NCBI RefSeq assembly: GCF_004362145.1
Contig: NZ_SNXC01000002.1
Coordinates: 37,843 to 101,842, forward strand
DNA length: 64,000 nucleotides
Origin: Marinomonas balearica
GTDB lineage: Bacteria; Pseudomonadota; Gammaproteobacteria; Pseudomonadales; Marinomonadaceae
Direction: 5' to 3'
How positions within the stretch are numbered: position 1 is the first letter of the stretch; each line of letters begins with the position of its first letter. The position numbers and the translations under genes are program-made. This document shows, in pieces, positions 36,756-46,290 of this stretch. The notes below the pieces were generated by a model, which saw only the letters and a list, made by a program, of their open reading frames with translations, had not been told where the DNA came from and did not search any database.

Positions 36756-37918
36756 ACAAGTTCTCCTTGCGGTTTGAGCTTAGAAGAAAGCCATTCTAAA
36801 TAACGAACCATGTCTTTTGTGTCTCGGCTACTCTTTGAGTTTAGTTCACTTACGGAGGCAAGGTGCTGTAAACGTTGCGACATTTGTTCATTGGCTAGAC
36901 GAAATTCTTCCATCGTTGCACGTGACATGACGACTTCTTCCTGTGTGTCATTCGCGGCAGACTCAATGGAGCTGAGTGATGAGGTAACGTGTTCTAAGGT
37001 TTGCTGTGCCTGATTGGTTAATGTGTCGAGATGCTGACTGTTTTTATACGACAGCGTGACCCTGTCATTCATACTCGAAACCAGCTCTGAAATGTCTAAA
37101 GTGGCGCTTGCCGTATTTCTCGCGAGAGTTCTGACTTCATCAGCGACGACAGCAAACCCTCTACCTGCTTCTCCCGCGCGTGCGGATTCGATGGAAGCGT
37201 TCAAGGCGAGTAGGTTGATTTCCGACGTTATGTCCTTAATACGATCGACAAAGGACGAGATTTCATTCGCGCTTTGAGTGAGTGAATCAATGTGCTCTTG
37301 GTTGTGAGTCACCATGCTGCCCACCTCTTTTAGCCGATGCGTTAAATTCAGCAAGACCTCTCGACCTTGCTTGGATTCCGACAACGTACTGAGTGCTTTG
37401 GCGCTGGTGCTGTCCAAGTTACCTGCAATATTAGAAATAGTGGCGTTCATTTCTTCACTTGTAGCGGCCAGCGAGTCTAATGCTTGAAACTCTTGCTCAG
37501 CGCCAGAGGCAACTTGAGAAGATGAGTTTTGAAGCTCTTTCGCGGTGTATTCCGCTTCCATTGAGCAGTTTTTTAACAGCTCTTCTTTTCGGTCTAGCTC
37601 GCGAAGCAATCCATTCACTAGGTTTGCAATATTGTTGAAGTCCTTGTCTTGCTCTGTCAAAGGAAGGGTTTGTTCCTCGCGCTTGAGGGCGGTGATGTGT
37701 TCCATTAATGAGCGTATTCGCATACGGCTCAGCCGTTGGCTTGCTATAAAAAAATAACTGGCCAGCAGGAAAGAGACCAAGGGCAGGTCTGTACTGGAGG
37801 GCAGCGCATTTAATCCAACATAGGGCGTGAGTGCGCATAGAGTGAGGATTCCGAATAGAACAAGTTTTCCACTATCTGATAGATGTGACAGTACGATTAT
37901 GCCAGGCGTTAGCAACAT
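36752..37918 (-). CDS. Methyl-accepting chemotaxis-like protein without large sensor
   Basis: A 388-residue receptor. The ATG at 37918 has TTAGGAGA upstream; 16 codons further up remain open without a site. Two or three hydrophobic helices occupy residues 1-70 with almost no periplasmic loop. The C-terminal signalling domain has the hairpin tip [18 protein letters not shown] and [10 protein letters not shown]. It is co-transcribed with the NIT-like gene, which fits a split receptor. Confidence 0.85.
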   Translation of the reverse strand: MLLTPGIIVLSHLSDSGKLVLFGILTLCALTPYVGLNALPSSTDLPLVSFLLASYFFIASQRLSRMRIRSLMEHITALKREEQTLPLTEQDKDFNNIANLVNGLLRELDRKEELLKNCSMEAEYTAKELQNSSSQVASGAEQEFQALDSLAATSEEMNATISNIAGNLDSTSAKALSTLSESKQGREVLLNLTHRLKEVGSMVTHNQEHIDSLTQSANEISSFVDRIKDITSEINLLALNASIESARAGEAGRGFAVVADEVRTLARNTASATLDISELVSSMNDRVTLSYKNSQHLDTLTNQAQQTLEHVTSSLSSIESAANDTQEEVVMSRATMEEFRLANEQMSQRLQHLASVSELNSKSSRDTKDMVRYLEWLSSKLKPQGELV

Positions 37919-38102
37919 ACTATTTCTCCTAAGGGCTTTTAGGGGTATAAGCAACAAGTGCGCCATACTTAAAATGGACTTAAGAAGTGAGAAAGACCTT
38001 TTTTAGCGAGGAAAACGCCGGAGTATAGAAACTTTGCACTGTAATGGTGCTGGTATTGTAATTTTTTGTAGGAGGGAATGAGTGAGTGTTAAGTTTTCAT
38101 AC

Positions 38103-39827
38103 TCACTCAGGCTGTTGATAAGCAATGACACAATTTCGACCGTTTCTTTTTGCTTGATACAGAGCGTGGTCTGCTCTACTTACTAATTCATCAAGGCTAA
38201 TTTCTAGGTCATCGTTGCTACTGACACCGCATGATACTGTAAATTTGACAATATCTTCGGAGCCGTCAGGTGTAGACAATTTGGCAAGCTCCTGTCGGAG
38301 AGATTCGGCAATACTGGTCGCTTGTAGTAAGTTTGATTCAGGGAGCAGAATCGTAAACTCCTCTCCACCAAGTCGCCCGACGACTCCTTGATTACCGATG
38401 ACATGCTTGCTGCATTTCGCTAACGCTTTCAGTACGTTGTCTCCGACTATATGACCGAACTGATCGTTGATTTTTTTAAATCGGTCGACATCAAGAATAA
38501 CAACAGACATAGGAATGTGTTGTTGGTAAGACTCTACTAGAGAACGTTCGGCTAATTCAAAGAACCGGCGGCGGTTCACCAGTCCTGTTAAATGGTCGGA
38601 AAAAGCCCAATTTTCAAGGTCTAGTTGGGTTGAGCGGTTTTCTATCGCTATGGCCGCTAGGCGAGCAGCGAAACCAATGAGATCGATATCGTCATTATTA
38701 GGGCTTGATGGCGTGTCGTTGTAGATTGCAAACGTACCAAGAACATCGCCCGCAGAGTTTAAGATAGGTTGCGACCAACAAGACTGTACTCCAGCTAGCT
38801 GAGCGAGTGCGGTGAAATCGCGCCAATATTCATTTGTCATGATGTCTTCGACAATCACTCTTTTGCCAAGATACGCAGCGGTGCCGCAGGATCCAACCCC
38901 CAATCCAATTTGAACACCGATTATGGCGTCGTTGTAGTTTTTAGGGAGACTCGGCGCGTAACTTTTTTCGAATGAGGTGTGCGTCTTATCCAGAAGCAGC
39001 ACCGAGCACCGCGATCCTGTATTAATATTGTTTTCAATACGCCTAACAATGGAAATAAGGACTTCATCCAACGTGGCGTTTGTAAGCAGCATTTCGAGCA
39101 TGCCATATCGCGTTTGCATTCGGTTTTCCGTTTCCGACAATGCAGACAGATCCATATAGCTGGTGACCCTGTGTTCTCCTAGCCAACGCACTCGTTGAAG
39201 CACTTGGCGTGTACTTCCATCTCGGCAAACGACATGAGTTCTTATATCGGGAACCGGAAGGCCAAGCGTGCGGTAATCCGCAATTTTCTGTGACCGTGAT
39301 GCAATTATGTTATTGCGAAAACTTTCGTCTGGGTAGGCGCGCTCCAACCAATCATCCATCGTTGGAATATCGTCTAAGGAGTAACCAAACACTTCTTGAA
39401 ACATTGGGTTTATGAACTCAACGTTCCTTGTTTGACCATTTATGTAGCTAATCGCAATAGGGGCGGCGTTGAGAATATCCCGAAAATGATGGTTTTCATT
39501 GTTCTCTGAAGTTACGTCTTGATCTAACGAAGATTCAATAATTTGCTTAACGCACATCATGATTGCATCCGCTTTATCTGGGTCAATAACGTTCAGTTTT
39601 ACGGTGCCAATGCGTTCTAAGTGGTGAACAAGTATAGACGTCACCTGATGTTGAGCCTGACGTGTACGAAGGGATGAAAATCGAAAAATCTCTGTTCCAT
39701 TCGCTGAATGCAGTAGCAACCCTGAATCTGTCGCTTCGCAAAGGTTGGTAATTGCTTTTAGAAGAGTAGGGTTATCTAGCCTGCAATCAAATTGACTATG
39801 GCATAGTGTGTCGAGAGAGGGAGTCAT
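38103..39827 (-). CDS. PAS-GAF-GGDEF diguanylate cyclase
   Basis: A 574-residue cytosolic protein. An N-terminal region of about 110 residues is followed by a PAS domain (about 115-230, with F-Q-E-V-F-G-Y-S-L-D-D), a GAF domain (about 245-395, with G-L-G-V-G-S-C-G-T-A-A) and a GGDEF domain (about 405-570) with R-L-G-G-E-E-F. The catalytic motifs look intact. It lies just downstream of the LapA-like gene on the same strand, 114 bp away, so it may supply cyclic di-GMP that keeps that protein at the surface. Confidence 0.9.
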   Translation of the reverse strand: MTPSLDTLCHSQFDCRLDNPTLLKAITNLCEATDSGLLLHSANGTEIFRFSSLRTRQAQHQVTSILVHHLERIGTVKLNVIDPDKADAIMMCVKQIIESSLDQDVTSENNENHHFRDILNAAPIAISYINGQTRNVEFINPMFQEVFGYSLDDIPTMDDWLERAYPDESFRNNIIASRSQKIADYRTLGLPVPDIRTHVVCRDGSTRQVLQRVRWLGEHRVTSYMDLSALSETENRMQTRYGMLEMLLTNATLDEVLISIVRRIENNINTGSRCSVLLLDKTHTSFEKSYAPSLPKNYNDAIIGVQIGLGVGSCGTAAYLGKRVIVEDIMTNEYWRDFTALAQLAGVQSCWSQPILNSAGDVLGTFAIYNDTPSSPNNDDIDLIGFAARLAAIAIENRSTQLDLENWAFSDHLTGLVNRRRFFELAERSLVESYQQHIPMSVVILDVDRFKKINDQFGHIVGDNVLKALAKCSKHVIGNQGVVGRLGGEEFTILLPESNLLQATSIAESLRQELAKLSTPDGSEDIVKFTVSCGVSSNDDLEISLDELVSRADHALYQAKRNGRNCVIAYQQPE

Positions 39828-39941
39828 ACAAAATCAACCTGATAAAATGGGCTTTCCTGAAGCCAAGTGTATGAGGGACGAAAGTGTAATGGCAAGTATA
39901 ACTCCGTAAAAAATAAAATAGCGAGCGATTAGTACTCTTAA

Positions 39942-41735
39942 TTACCCGTCGATTTGGATAGCGTACCCGAAATCAGATGTGAAGTAATCGGAGTTTGCGG
40001 CTGACAAGGTGCTGTCTAACATTGTGTTTAATTCAGATCTTTCGCTCAGTATATCACTGTCTTGGTTGGTGTTTTTATCTATTTGCAGAGTCTCAGAGAC
40101 ACTTGAATTACCTGCCGCGTCAGTAGCGCTTACAATCACTGACAGTGTTCCGTCACTTAAAGCGCTCATGTCGATATTAGATTCGAAGTAGCTCCACCCG
40201 CTTTCTTCTTCAAGGGTAATGGCATCGGAAATATTGATAGCATTGCCGCTTTCATCGGAAATCTCGATCGAGAGCACGTCACCACCTGATTCTATCCAGC
40301 CGCCGACTTTAACGCTTTCTTGCTCGTCAAAATCGATTTGCTGGTTTCCATTCGCTTCATCGATAAATACCTCAATATCTGCGTACAAATCGATTTTATA
40401 AATTTCAGTGCTGCTGGCGCTGCCCGTTTCTGACGCGTCACTCACGGTTGCAGTAATGAACGGGCTTTCGAGTGACGTTTGTGCAAGTGTAGAGCCCAAT
40501 ACTTTGACGTTAAACAAATAGCGGCCTTGTTCATCCTGCTCTTCACTTACAGCGGCTTCGCCAATGACATTATTTTCTAACGATATGGCAACCGAATCTC
40601 CCGGTTGAGCATCTCCAGATACCCAGCCTGAAATGCTGACGGTTTGTTCTGGCGCTGATTCAACAGAGCTGATGATTTTGTCAGAGGTAATGAGATTAAC
40701 GTCGATACTGGCACTGTAGATATTGGATGCGTCATAATCGACTTTATAAATTTCAGTGCTGCTGGCGCTGCCTGTTTTTGACGTGTTGCTCACGGTTGCT
40801 GTGATGAAGGGATTTTCGAGTGACGTTTGTGCAAGCGTAGAGCCCAATACTTCGACGTTAAACAAATAGCGACCTTGTTCATCCTGCTCTTCACTTACAG
40901 CGGTTTCCCCAATGACGTTGTTCTCAAGTGATATGGTAACCGTATCGCCAGGTTGAGCATCCCCAGACACCCAGCCTGAAATGGCGACCGTTTGTTCAGG
41001 CGCTGATTCATCTGAGCTGATGGTTTTGTCTGAGGTGATGAGATTGACATCGATACTTGCGCTGTAGGTATCGAATTCGTCACTCGACGGCTGCAGGTCA
41101 GTTGTGGGTTCAATCGGAGGTGTATTAGTACCGCCTGTATCAGTACCCTGAGGGATAGAAGTACCAGTTATTGTTTCAGAGGTATTAGACGACGCTGAAT
41201 AAGTGCGGCTTTCTCCAATGTCGGTGTCGTCATTACCACTGCTGATTAATATGGGATTGAAATTGTCCGTATCGTAACCAAAGGTAGGTGTATTTATGAC
41301 ATATTCGCTGTCGATAGAGACATATACGGGGGATTCTTCGCTGTTGATTAACGAGTCACCTGCCGCTGGCGCGTCTTGAATTAAAGTCGGGTCTTGTCCT
41401 GCTAAAATAGCCTGTTGCAAAGCTTCTTCCGAAACCGTATCAGTGTCAACGCCTGTATTTTCATTGTCAACGACGTCATTGTCGAAGTGGTATACAGAAT
41501 CGTTAATTTCTACCGTTGACTGGTTGTCGATGAATAGCTCTGTACCGTCATCAAAGACAATCGTCGCACTGCCGTTGCCAACAGCAATAATGCTTTCCGC
41601 GTAGAAAATCGAATCCTTGATTTCTAACATTCGCACCTGTCCATCAATGGAATGCACTTCGACATTGCCAGATACTTGTTTCGCGTATCCGATCGCTTTG
41701 CCTAGTGTTGCGAAAGTTGTTTGATTGTTGTCCAT
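39942..41735 (-). CDS. Retention-module (LapA-like) surface protein, short form
   Basis: A 597-residue acidic protein. Residues about 18-85 form a retention module (G-N-V-E-V-H-S-I-D-G, then I-V-F-D-D-G-T-E-L-F-I-D), followed by Q-Q-A-I-L-A-G-Q-D-P-T and P-A-A-G (123-126), the pattern cleaved by LapG in LapA-type adhesins. Two nearly identical Ig-like repeats of 116 residues follow, then one diverged Ig-like domain. The C-terminus has no RTX nonapeptides, so the usual type I secretion signal is not visible. It may be a truncated adhesin. No lapG, lapD or secretion genes are in the window. Confidence 0.75.
   Translation of the reverse strand: MDNNQTTFATLGKAIGYAKQVSGNVEVHSIDGQVRMLEIKDSIFYAESIIAVGNGSATIVFDDGTELFIDNQSTVEINDSVYHFDNDVVDNENTGVDTDTVSEEALQQAILAGQDPTLIQDAPAAGDSLINSEESPVYVSIDSEYVINTPTFGYDTDNFNPILISSGNDDTDIGESRTYSASSNTSETITGTSIPQGTDTGGTNTPPIEPTTDLQPSSDEFDTYSASIDVNLITSDKTISSDESAPEQTVAISGWVSGDAQPGDTVTISLENNVIGETAVSEEQDEQGRYLFNVEVLGSTLAQTSLENPFITATVSNTSKTGSASSTEIYKVDYDASNIYSASIDVNLITSDKIISSVESAPEQTVSISGWVSGDAQPGDSVAISLENNVIGEAAVSEEQDEQGRYLFNVKVLGSTLAQTSLESPFITATVSDASETGSASSTEIYKIDLYADIEVFIDEANGNQQIDFDEQESVKVGGWIESGGDVLSIEISDESGNAINISDAITLEEESGWSYFESNIDMSALSDGTLSVIVSATDAAGNSSVSETLQIDKNTNQDSDILSERSELNTMLDSTLSAANSDYFTSDFGYAIQIDG
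40395..41090 (-). repeat. Two tandem 348-bp repeats in the LapA-like gene
   Basis: The blocks 40395-40742 and 40743-41090 align over 348 bp (116 codons) with few changes. Each encodes an Ig-like module containing S-G-W-V-S-G-D-A-Q-P-G-D. Copy number can change by recombination without breaking the frame. Confidence 0.85.
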
Positions 41736-41881
41736 ATTAAAGCCTGCGGGTCGTTATTTCACTTTCCGGCTACTTTATGGGCTAACGTCAACACTATCTA
41801 TTGTACCTTGGTACATTTTTACATTCTTACAACAAAACGTGGCTATGTTTACACCTTTCCTAGCGAGAGGTTTTCACAATC

Positions 41882-42172
41882 ATGTTTTCTGGAGCTGAAG
41901 CAGACAATGTAATGTTGTTAATTCAGTTGAATCAATTTGGCGAATTAATTTGGGCAATCTTCTTTGCTTACCATGGTGTCGTGGTAGTGGGGGTGATTGT
42001 TAAATCGGAATTTATGCCGAAAATACTTGGATCTCTACTGTTGATTGCAGACCTAGGATACGGTCTTCATGGCTTTGGAATGATTTCACGTCTTTCACTT
42101 GAATTTCGCGTGGAACCAGTAACGGTCGTTGCTGCCACTACTGGAAAATTGCTATTCATATTTTGGCTGTAG
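41882..42172 (+). pseudogene. DUF4386-like C-terminal fragment
   Basis: The frame encodes 96 residues with H-G-V-V-V-V-G-V-I-V-K-S-E-F-M-P-K-I-L-G, then L-L-L-I-A-D-L-G-Y, the typical C-terminal half of DUF4386 membrane proteins (normally over 200 residues). The N-terminal helices are absent and the C-terminus stops early. No good ribosome site precedes it. It is most likely a gene remnant, though a small expressed protein is not excluded. The following 290 bp to the DoxX start are AT-rich with nothing clear. Confidence 0.65.
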
Positions 42173-42463
42173 TTTAAAGGTATTCAAAAAAAGGCCTCGC
42201 GTGCTGCTCAGATTGACTCATAAATATGCAAAAATAATGAATAAAAAATAAAAGGAGAACTTTTAAATTTAAGTCGTGTCTGACTCTTTTATAGCCTTAA
42301 TTATCATTCAAAAAAATTGAATTTATTTTTTAAATATATCCGATTTTCATTTTTTCTTGAGCCGTTATAGTAGGCATTATTGAGAAACGACGCAGCGGTT
42401 GAACCAGATGTATCGACCTATGTGCTAAGACGACAGACTTTAAATTTTAATAGGAACACGATT

Positions 42464-42907
42464 ATGAACGCTTCGCTTATTCGCACAGTACTTCACTCCA
42501 ATGCCGGTATCGCCAGCTTAATTTTGCGCTTACCTGTTGGGATCATCTTCATGGCCCACGGTGCGCAAAAACTGTTTGGCATGTTCGGTGGTTATGGCCT
42601 TGAAGGCACCGGGCAGTGGATGGCATCCATGGGCATGGAGCCAGGTTACCTAATGGCATTATTGGCAGGAAGTGCAGAGTTTTTTGGTGGGTTAGCATTA
42701 GTCATCGGCTTGTTGGTTCGTCCTGCTTCCGTGGCTTTGGCTTTTACTATGCTCATCGCTATTGTAACGGTTCATTTTTCTAATGGTTTATTCATGGCCA
42801 GCAACGGCTATGAATACGCGTTAAGCCTTTTGGCTGTGACGGTTTCTTTGTTCTTCAGTGGAGCAGGCTCTTACTCTGTAGATAAGGTAATTGCAGATAA
42901 GATCTAG
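42464..42907 (+). CDS. DoxX-family membrane protein
   Basis: A 147-residue four-helix membrane protein of the DoxX family. It has R-L-P-V-G-I-I-F-M-A-H-G-A-Q-K-L-F near helix 1 and L-A-G-S-A-E-F-F-G-G-L-A-L in helix 2. Relatives include quinone oxidoreductase subunits and thiosulfate-linked proteins, but most have unknown function. The ATG at 42464 follows TAGGAA; the open frame upstream has no site. A strong terminator follows. Confidence 0.85.
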   Translation: MNASLIRTVLHSNAGIASLILRLPVGIIFMAHGAQKLFGMFGGYGLEGTGQWMASMGMEPGYLMALLAGSAEFFGGLALVIGLLVRPASVALAFTMLIAIVTVHFSNGLFMASNGYEYALSLLAVTVSLFFSGAGSYSVDKVIADKI

Positions 42908-42955
42908 GCGATCGCTGTACCGAATTTCACTATTCCCTTTGTGATATTATCTTTG

Positions 42956-42988
42956 CCCGATTGAGTTAACTTAATCGGGCTTTTTTTT
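42956..42988. terminator. Terminator after the DoxX gene
   Basis: CCCGATT and AATCGGG pair around a ten-base loop, followed by C and eight T. It overlaps the stop codon of the convergent LysR gene. Confidence 0.85.
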
Positions 42989-43894
42989 GATTTGACTTTG
43001 ATTCAAATGCGTCAACAACCATGTCTGGAATGCGTCAATTCTCGGATCAATTGTAAGTGCGTTAAGGCTTAGCATAACGTAGCGATATCCTGTTGCATTA
43101 AGTCCAAATGGAGCCATTAGCCTTTTTGAAGTTAAATCGTCTGAAATGATCGGCTGAGATCCAATGGTAATGCCCAAGTGACTTTGAGCTGCTTGTAAAG
43201 CATAGAAAAAGTGATCGAAGTACTGCGCTGTTTGTTGTGTTTCTTTTTGTGATGTTATGGCATTGGTAGCATTACGCCATTCTTCCCAAGCATTGGGTCG
43301 TGTTCTGCTATAAAGTAATGTGGCCTTATCAAGGTTACTATCGATACTGCTCCAGTAGAGGGAAGTGCAAACTGGGCCAGACGTTTCTTCGAATAAGTCG
43401 GTCACTTGGTGATCGTCGGGAATACCGAAATCATTGCGGCGTATGGCGAGGTCACATCCGCTGGCAATTAAATCGATTGGACCGCCAGCCATTCTCAGCT
43501 CTACATTTAATTCAGGGTGCAAGGCGTGGAACTCTCCAAGCCTTGGCATGAGCCAACGCATGGCTAAACTCGGCTCGCAGGAAACCACCAAAAAGGGTGA
43601 GTGGCTTTGGTGTCGCTGCATGTCTTCTGTCGTTTGATTCAGCTCATCTAAAATGCGCTCGGTGGTTTTAAACAGCCGCTGCCCTTCCGTAGTTAAAAAT
43701 ACCCGACGATTTCGTCTAGTAAAGAGCTTGATTCCTAGGCGTTCTTCGATGAACAATACGGCACGACTAACCGCGCCATGGGTAACGTGCAATTCTTCTG
43801 CTGCTTTTGTAAAGCTCTGATGGCGAGCCGCCGCTTCGAATGCTGGCAGGGCACTTAATGGCGGCAATGAGCGCTTTCTGTGAAAATTACTCAC
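42971..43894 (-). CDS. LysR-family regulator (GcvA-like)
   Basis: A 307-residue regulator starting with basic residues then P-P-L-S-A-L-P-A-F-E-A-A-A-R-H-Q-S-F-T, the GcvA-type start, and a recognition helix V-T-H-G-A-V-S-R-A-V. The effector domain has S-C-E-P-S-L-A-M-R-W-L. It is divergent from the LysE-family exporter at 43976 with an 81-bp gap, the classic LysR layout, so that exporter is its likely target. Confidence 0.9.
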   Translation of the reverse strand: MSNFHRKRSLPPLSALPAFEAAARHQSFTKAAEELHVTHGAVSRAVLFIEERLGIKLFTRRNRRVFLTTEGQRLFKTTERILDELNQTTEDMQRHQSHSPFLVVSCEPSLAMRWLMPRLGEFHALHPELNVELRMAGGPIDLIASGCDLAIRRNDFGIPDDHQVTDLFEETSGPVCTSLYWSSIDSNLDKATLLYSRTRPNAWEEWRNATNAITSQKETQQTAQYFDHFFYALQAAQSHLGITIGSQPIISDDLTSKRLMAPFGLNATGYRYVMLSLNALTIDPRIDAFQTWLLTHLNQSQIKKKPD

Positions 43895-43975
43895 ACTATT
43901 TCCTATAAAAACTCGATTTTATTCATTAAATAAAGTGTTCATCCTTACATTATTCACAGAATGTTGAGGTTTTCT

Positions 43976-44698
43976 ATGTTCAATTTATCTATCGAGTTGT
44001 TTTCTGTCGTTGTGATTACGCTTTTAGCGGTGATCAGTCCGGGGCCGGATTTTGTATTGATAACCAAGCAGGCTATCTCCAACGGAAGGCGGGCAGGAAT
44101 TATTTGTTCCTTGGGTATCGGCGCGGGGATTTCTGTGCATTTGCTTTACACGCTGGTGGGGCTTGGAATGCTGCTTTCTGAACAAGAGTGGTTGTTAAAT
44201 ACGATGAAAATATTGGGAGCAGGCTACCTGTTATGGCTTGGTGGTAGTGCGTTGTGGCCAGATTTGAGAAAGATAATGAAATGGCGTCGATCGCATTTAG
44301 GCGAGCGAAACTCAGACGAACGAAACTCGATTAACCCCGTTGTTTCGAATGAAAGCTCGAATGCCAGCCTGAATGCAAGCCAACCACTTGAACTGAAGAC
44401 TCAAAAAGGCTTAAAAGCGTCGTTCATGTCGGGATTTATATGCAATGTACTTAATCCGAAGACGATGCTGTTTATTGTTGCTCTGTTTAGTCAAGTGATT
44501 AGTCCAGAGACAAGCATTGGCGTGCAACTAGTCTACGGTGTTTATATTGCGATCGCGCACTTTATTTGGTTTTCACTCGTGGCGTGTTTGTTCACCACGA
44601 GTGCGATCCAGTCCCGAATTCAAAACGCTAAGCGTTGGCTAGAGCGATTGTCAGGCGGCGTTATGTTTTTGTTCGGGATGAAACTGATGAGTCAGTAA
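43976..44698 (+). CDS. LysE-family exporter
   Basis: A 240-residue RhtB/LysE amino-acid exporter. The ATG at 43976 has GAGG seven bases before; an ATG five codons upstream is less likely. It contains the family motif I-S-P-G-P-D-F, and five to six helices. An extended hydrophilic loop of about 45 residues (rich in Asn and Ser) lies between helices 3 and 4, longer than usual. The last part has N-V-L-N-P-K-T. Likely substrates are amino acids or related metabolites; the divergent LysR gene probably controls it. Confidence 0.85.
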   Translation: MFNLSIELFSVVVITLLAVISPGPDFVLITKQAISNGRRAGIICSLGIGAGISVHLLYTLVGLGMLLSEQEWLLNTMKILGAGYLLWLGGSALWPDLRKIMKWRRSHLGERNSDERNSINPVVSNESSNASLNASQPLELKTQKGLKASFMSGFICNVLNPKTMLFIVALFSQVISPETSIGVQLVYGVYIAIAHFIWFSLVACLFTTSAIQSRIQNAKRWLERLSGGVMFLFGMKLMSQ

Positions 44699-44791
44699 AA
44701 ACAGTGAGGCGACGAACGAGGTAACACGCAGACAGGGATGTCGGTCTGTGTGTTTGCCATCGTATCTCCTTGCATCCTCTTAACGGGCTCT

Positions 44792-46126
44792 TTACGTTCG
44801 AGCTAAATCCTGCAATAGAGATTTCAGCGCGTTTAGCCCTTCAACCAATCTATCATCGTCCGCGATTGCCATTAAGGAAAGTCGAACACTTGATTCGCCT
44901 TGTGTGTGACTGAAGAACTGGCCGCTGCTGACGATTAAGCCCTTCTCTTTCGCTAATGTCACAAAGTCAGAAGCGCGTATAGCGTGCGGAAGATGCAGCC
45001 AAATATGATAACTGCTCGCTTGTGATGCCAGCTTAAAATCGCTCAAAATCTGTGCAGCAGTGTCTTGCCGTTGCACTGCAATGGCTTTTTGTTTGCTTGC
45101 GTATTCAAACGCCTTTTGTGATTTTATGAGTTGGGTGGCAAACTCAAACATTAAGGGCGCGCTTAACCAAATACTCGTCCGGATGAAGGACGCTAGGTGT
45201 TCTGTTTGAGAAGGCGGTGTTTTAATGTAGCCGCAACGAATACCGGGGCTGATCGCCTTTGATAAGCTGCTAATGTAAAAGCCTCTATCTTTAGATAGAT
45301 TACAGATAGGGGCAACAATTTCATTGTTGAGAAAGGCATACAGATCGTCTTCTACAAGCCAAATTTGTGTTTTATTAACAACATGAGCAATCGCCTTTCG
45401 ACGGCTTTCTGGCATAGTTACTGTCGTCGGGTTTTGATGTGATGGGATGACAATGACCATCGTCACGGACTGCTCTAAACACGCTTTTTCTAACGCGTCG
45501 GGGCACATGCCTTCTTCGTCCATTTCAATTTCTATTGCATGCCTACCTAATGATTGAATGATGGACAGTATGCCAGGGTAAGTCAGCGCTTCAACGGCAA
45601 TGTTATCCCCCGGTTCCGAGTAGCATTGAATAAGAGTTGATAGCGCATGTTGGGCACCGTTGGTCAGCAATACTTGCTCAGGCTCGTCTATTTCTAAGCC
45701 AAAATGACTCATCCATGTTTTACCTGCCTCTTTATGAGATCGATCTCCCGTTTCTTCGATATAGCCAAACAAAGCGGGGTTGTTGATATCGTTAAAACAG
45801 CTCTTAAGCTCATTATTAAGAGAATCGAGGTGTTCCCCTAAACAAGGTTGTAAGATCGAGAAATTCCATTCATTCTGATCAGGTTGTGAGCGAATGACAT
45901 GTTTGAGTGACGTGTCTTTTTTGACAAAGCTACCTCGGCCAACATGGGATTCAATGTGCCCTTGTTCCGCCAGTAGTTGATAGGCTTTTGCTGCCGTCAT
46001 AGGTGTCGTGCCGTATTCTTTTGCGAGGGCTCGATGAGTTGGGAGTTTGCTACCCTCTTTAAAATGTCCTATCTCGATTTGGTTGCGAATTTTACGCGCT
46101 AACGTTCGAAATTTTGCCTCGCTCAA
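44792..46126 (-). CDS. MocR-type regulator (GntR HTH fused to aminotransferase)
   Basis: A regulator of about 444 residues: an N-terminal GntR winged helix (K-L-P-T-H-R-A-L-A-K-E-Y-G-T-T) joined to an aminotransferase class I fold. The PLP-binding lysine lies in I-S-S-L-S-K-A-I-S-P-G, with N-G-A-Q-H-A-L before it. The TTG at 46126 is the best start by homology; the frame stays open 46 codons upstream through the operator region, so the true start needs care. It is divergent from a dehydrogenase gene and two direct repeats lie between. Confidence 0.85.
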   Translation of the reverse strand: MSEAKFRTLARKIRNQIEIGHFKEGSKLPTHRALAKEYGTTPMTAAKAYQLLAEQGHIESHVGRGSFVKKDTSLKHVIRSQPDQNEWNFSILQPCLGEHLDSLNNELKSCFNDINNPALFGYIEETGDRSHKEAGKTWMSHFGLEIDEPEQVLLTNGAQHALSTLIQCYSEPGDNIAVEALTYPGILSIIQSLGRHAIEIEMDEEGMCPDALEKACLEQSVTMVIVIPSHQNPTTVTMPESRRKAIAHVVNKTQIWLVEDDLYAFLNNEIVAPICNLSKDRGFYISSLSKAISPGIRCGYIKTPPSQTEHLASFIRTSIWLSAPLMFEFATQLIKSQKAFEYASKQKAIAVQRQDTAAQILSDFKLASQASSYHIWLHLPHAIRASDFVTLAKEKGLIVSSGQFFSHTQGESSVRLSLMAIADDDRLVEGLNALKSLLQDLART

Positions 46127-46202
46127 TGTACTGCACTCATGTTGTGATCGTTGATGCAGAAGAGTGTAACGGAAGGTCAGCGAAATATCGATTTTGAAAT
46201 TA

Positions 46203-46242
46203 ACATAGGTCAATTCTATTTTTATATTGACATAGGTCAATT
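46203..46242. promoter_or_regulatory. Direct-repeat operator between the MocR and dehydrogenase genes
   Basis: ACATAGGTCAATT occurs twice in the same orientation (46203-46215 and 46230-46242), 27 bp apart. MocR regulators commonly bind direct repeats, so this is the likely site for the adjacent MocR protein acting on itself and on the gene at 46291. Confidence 0.7.
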
Positions 46243-46290
46243 TGAGTTTTAATGTAGTTAACACGTTCTAACACCACGAAGGAGAAGGTT

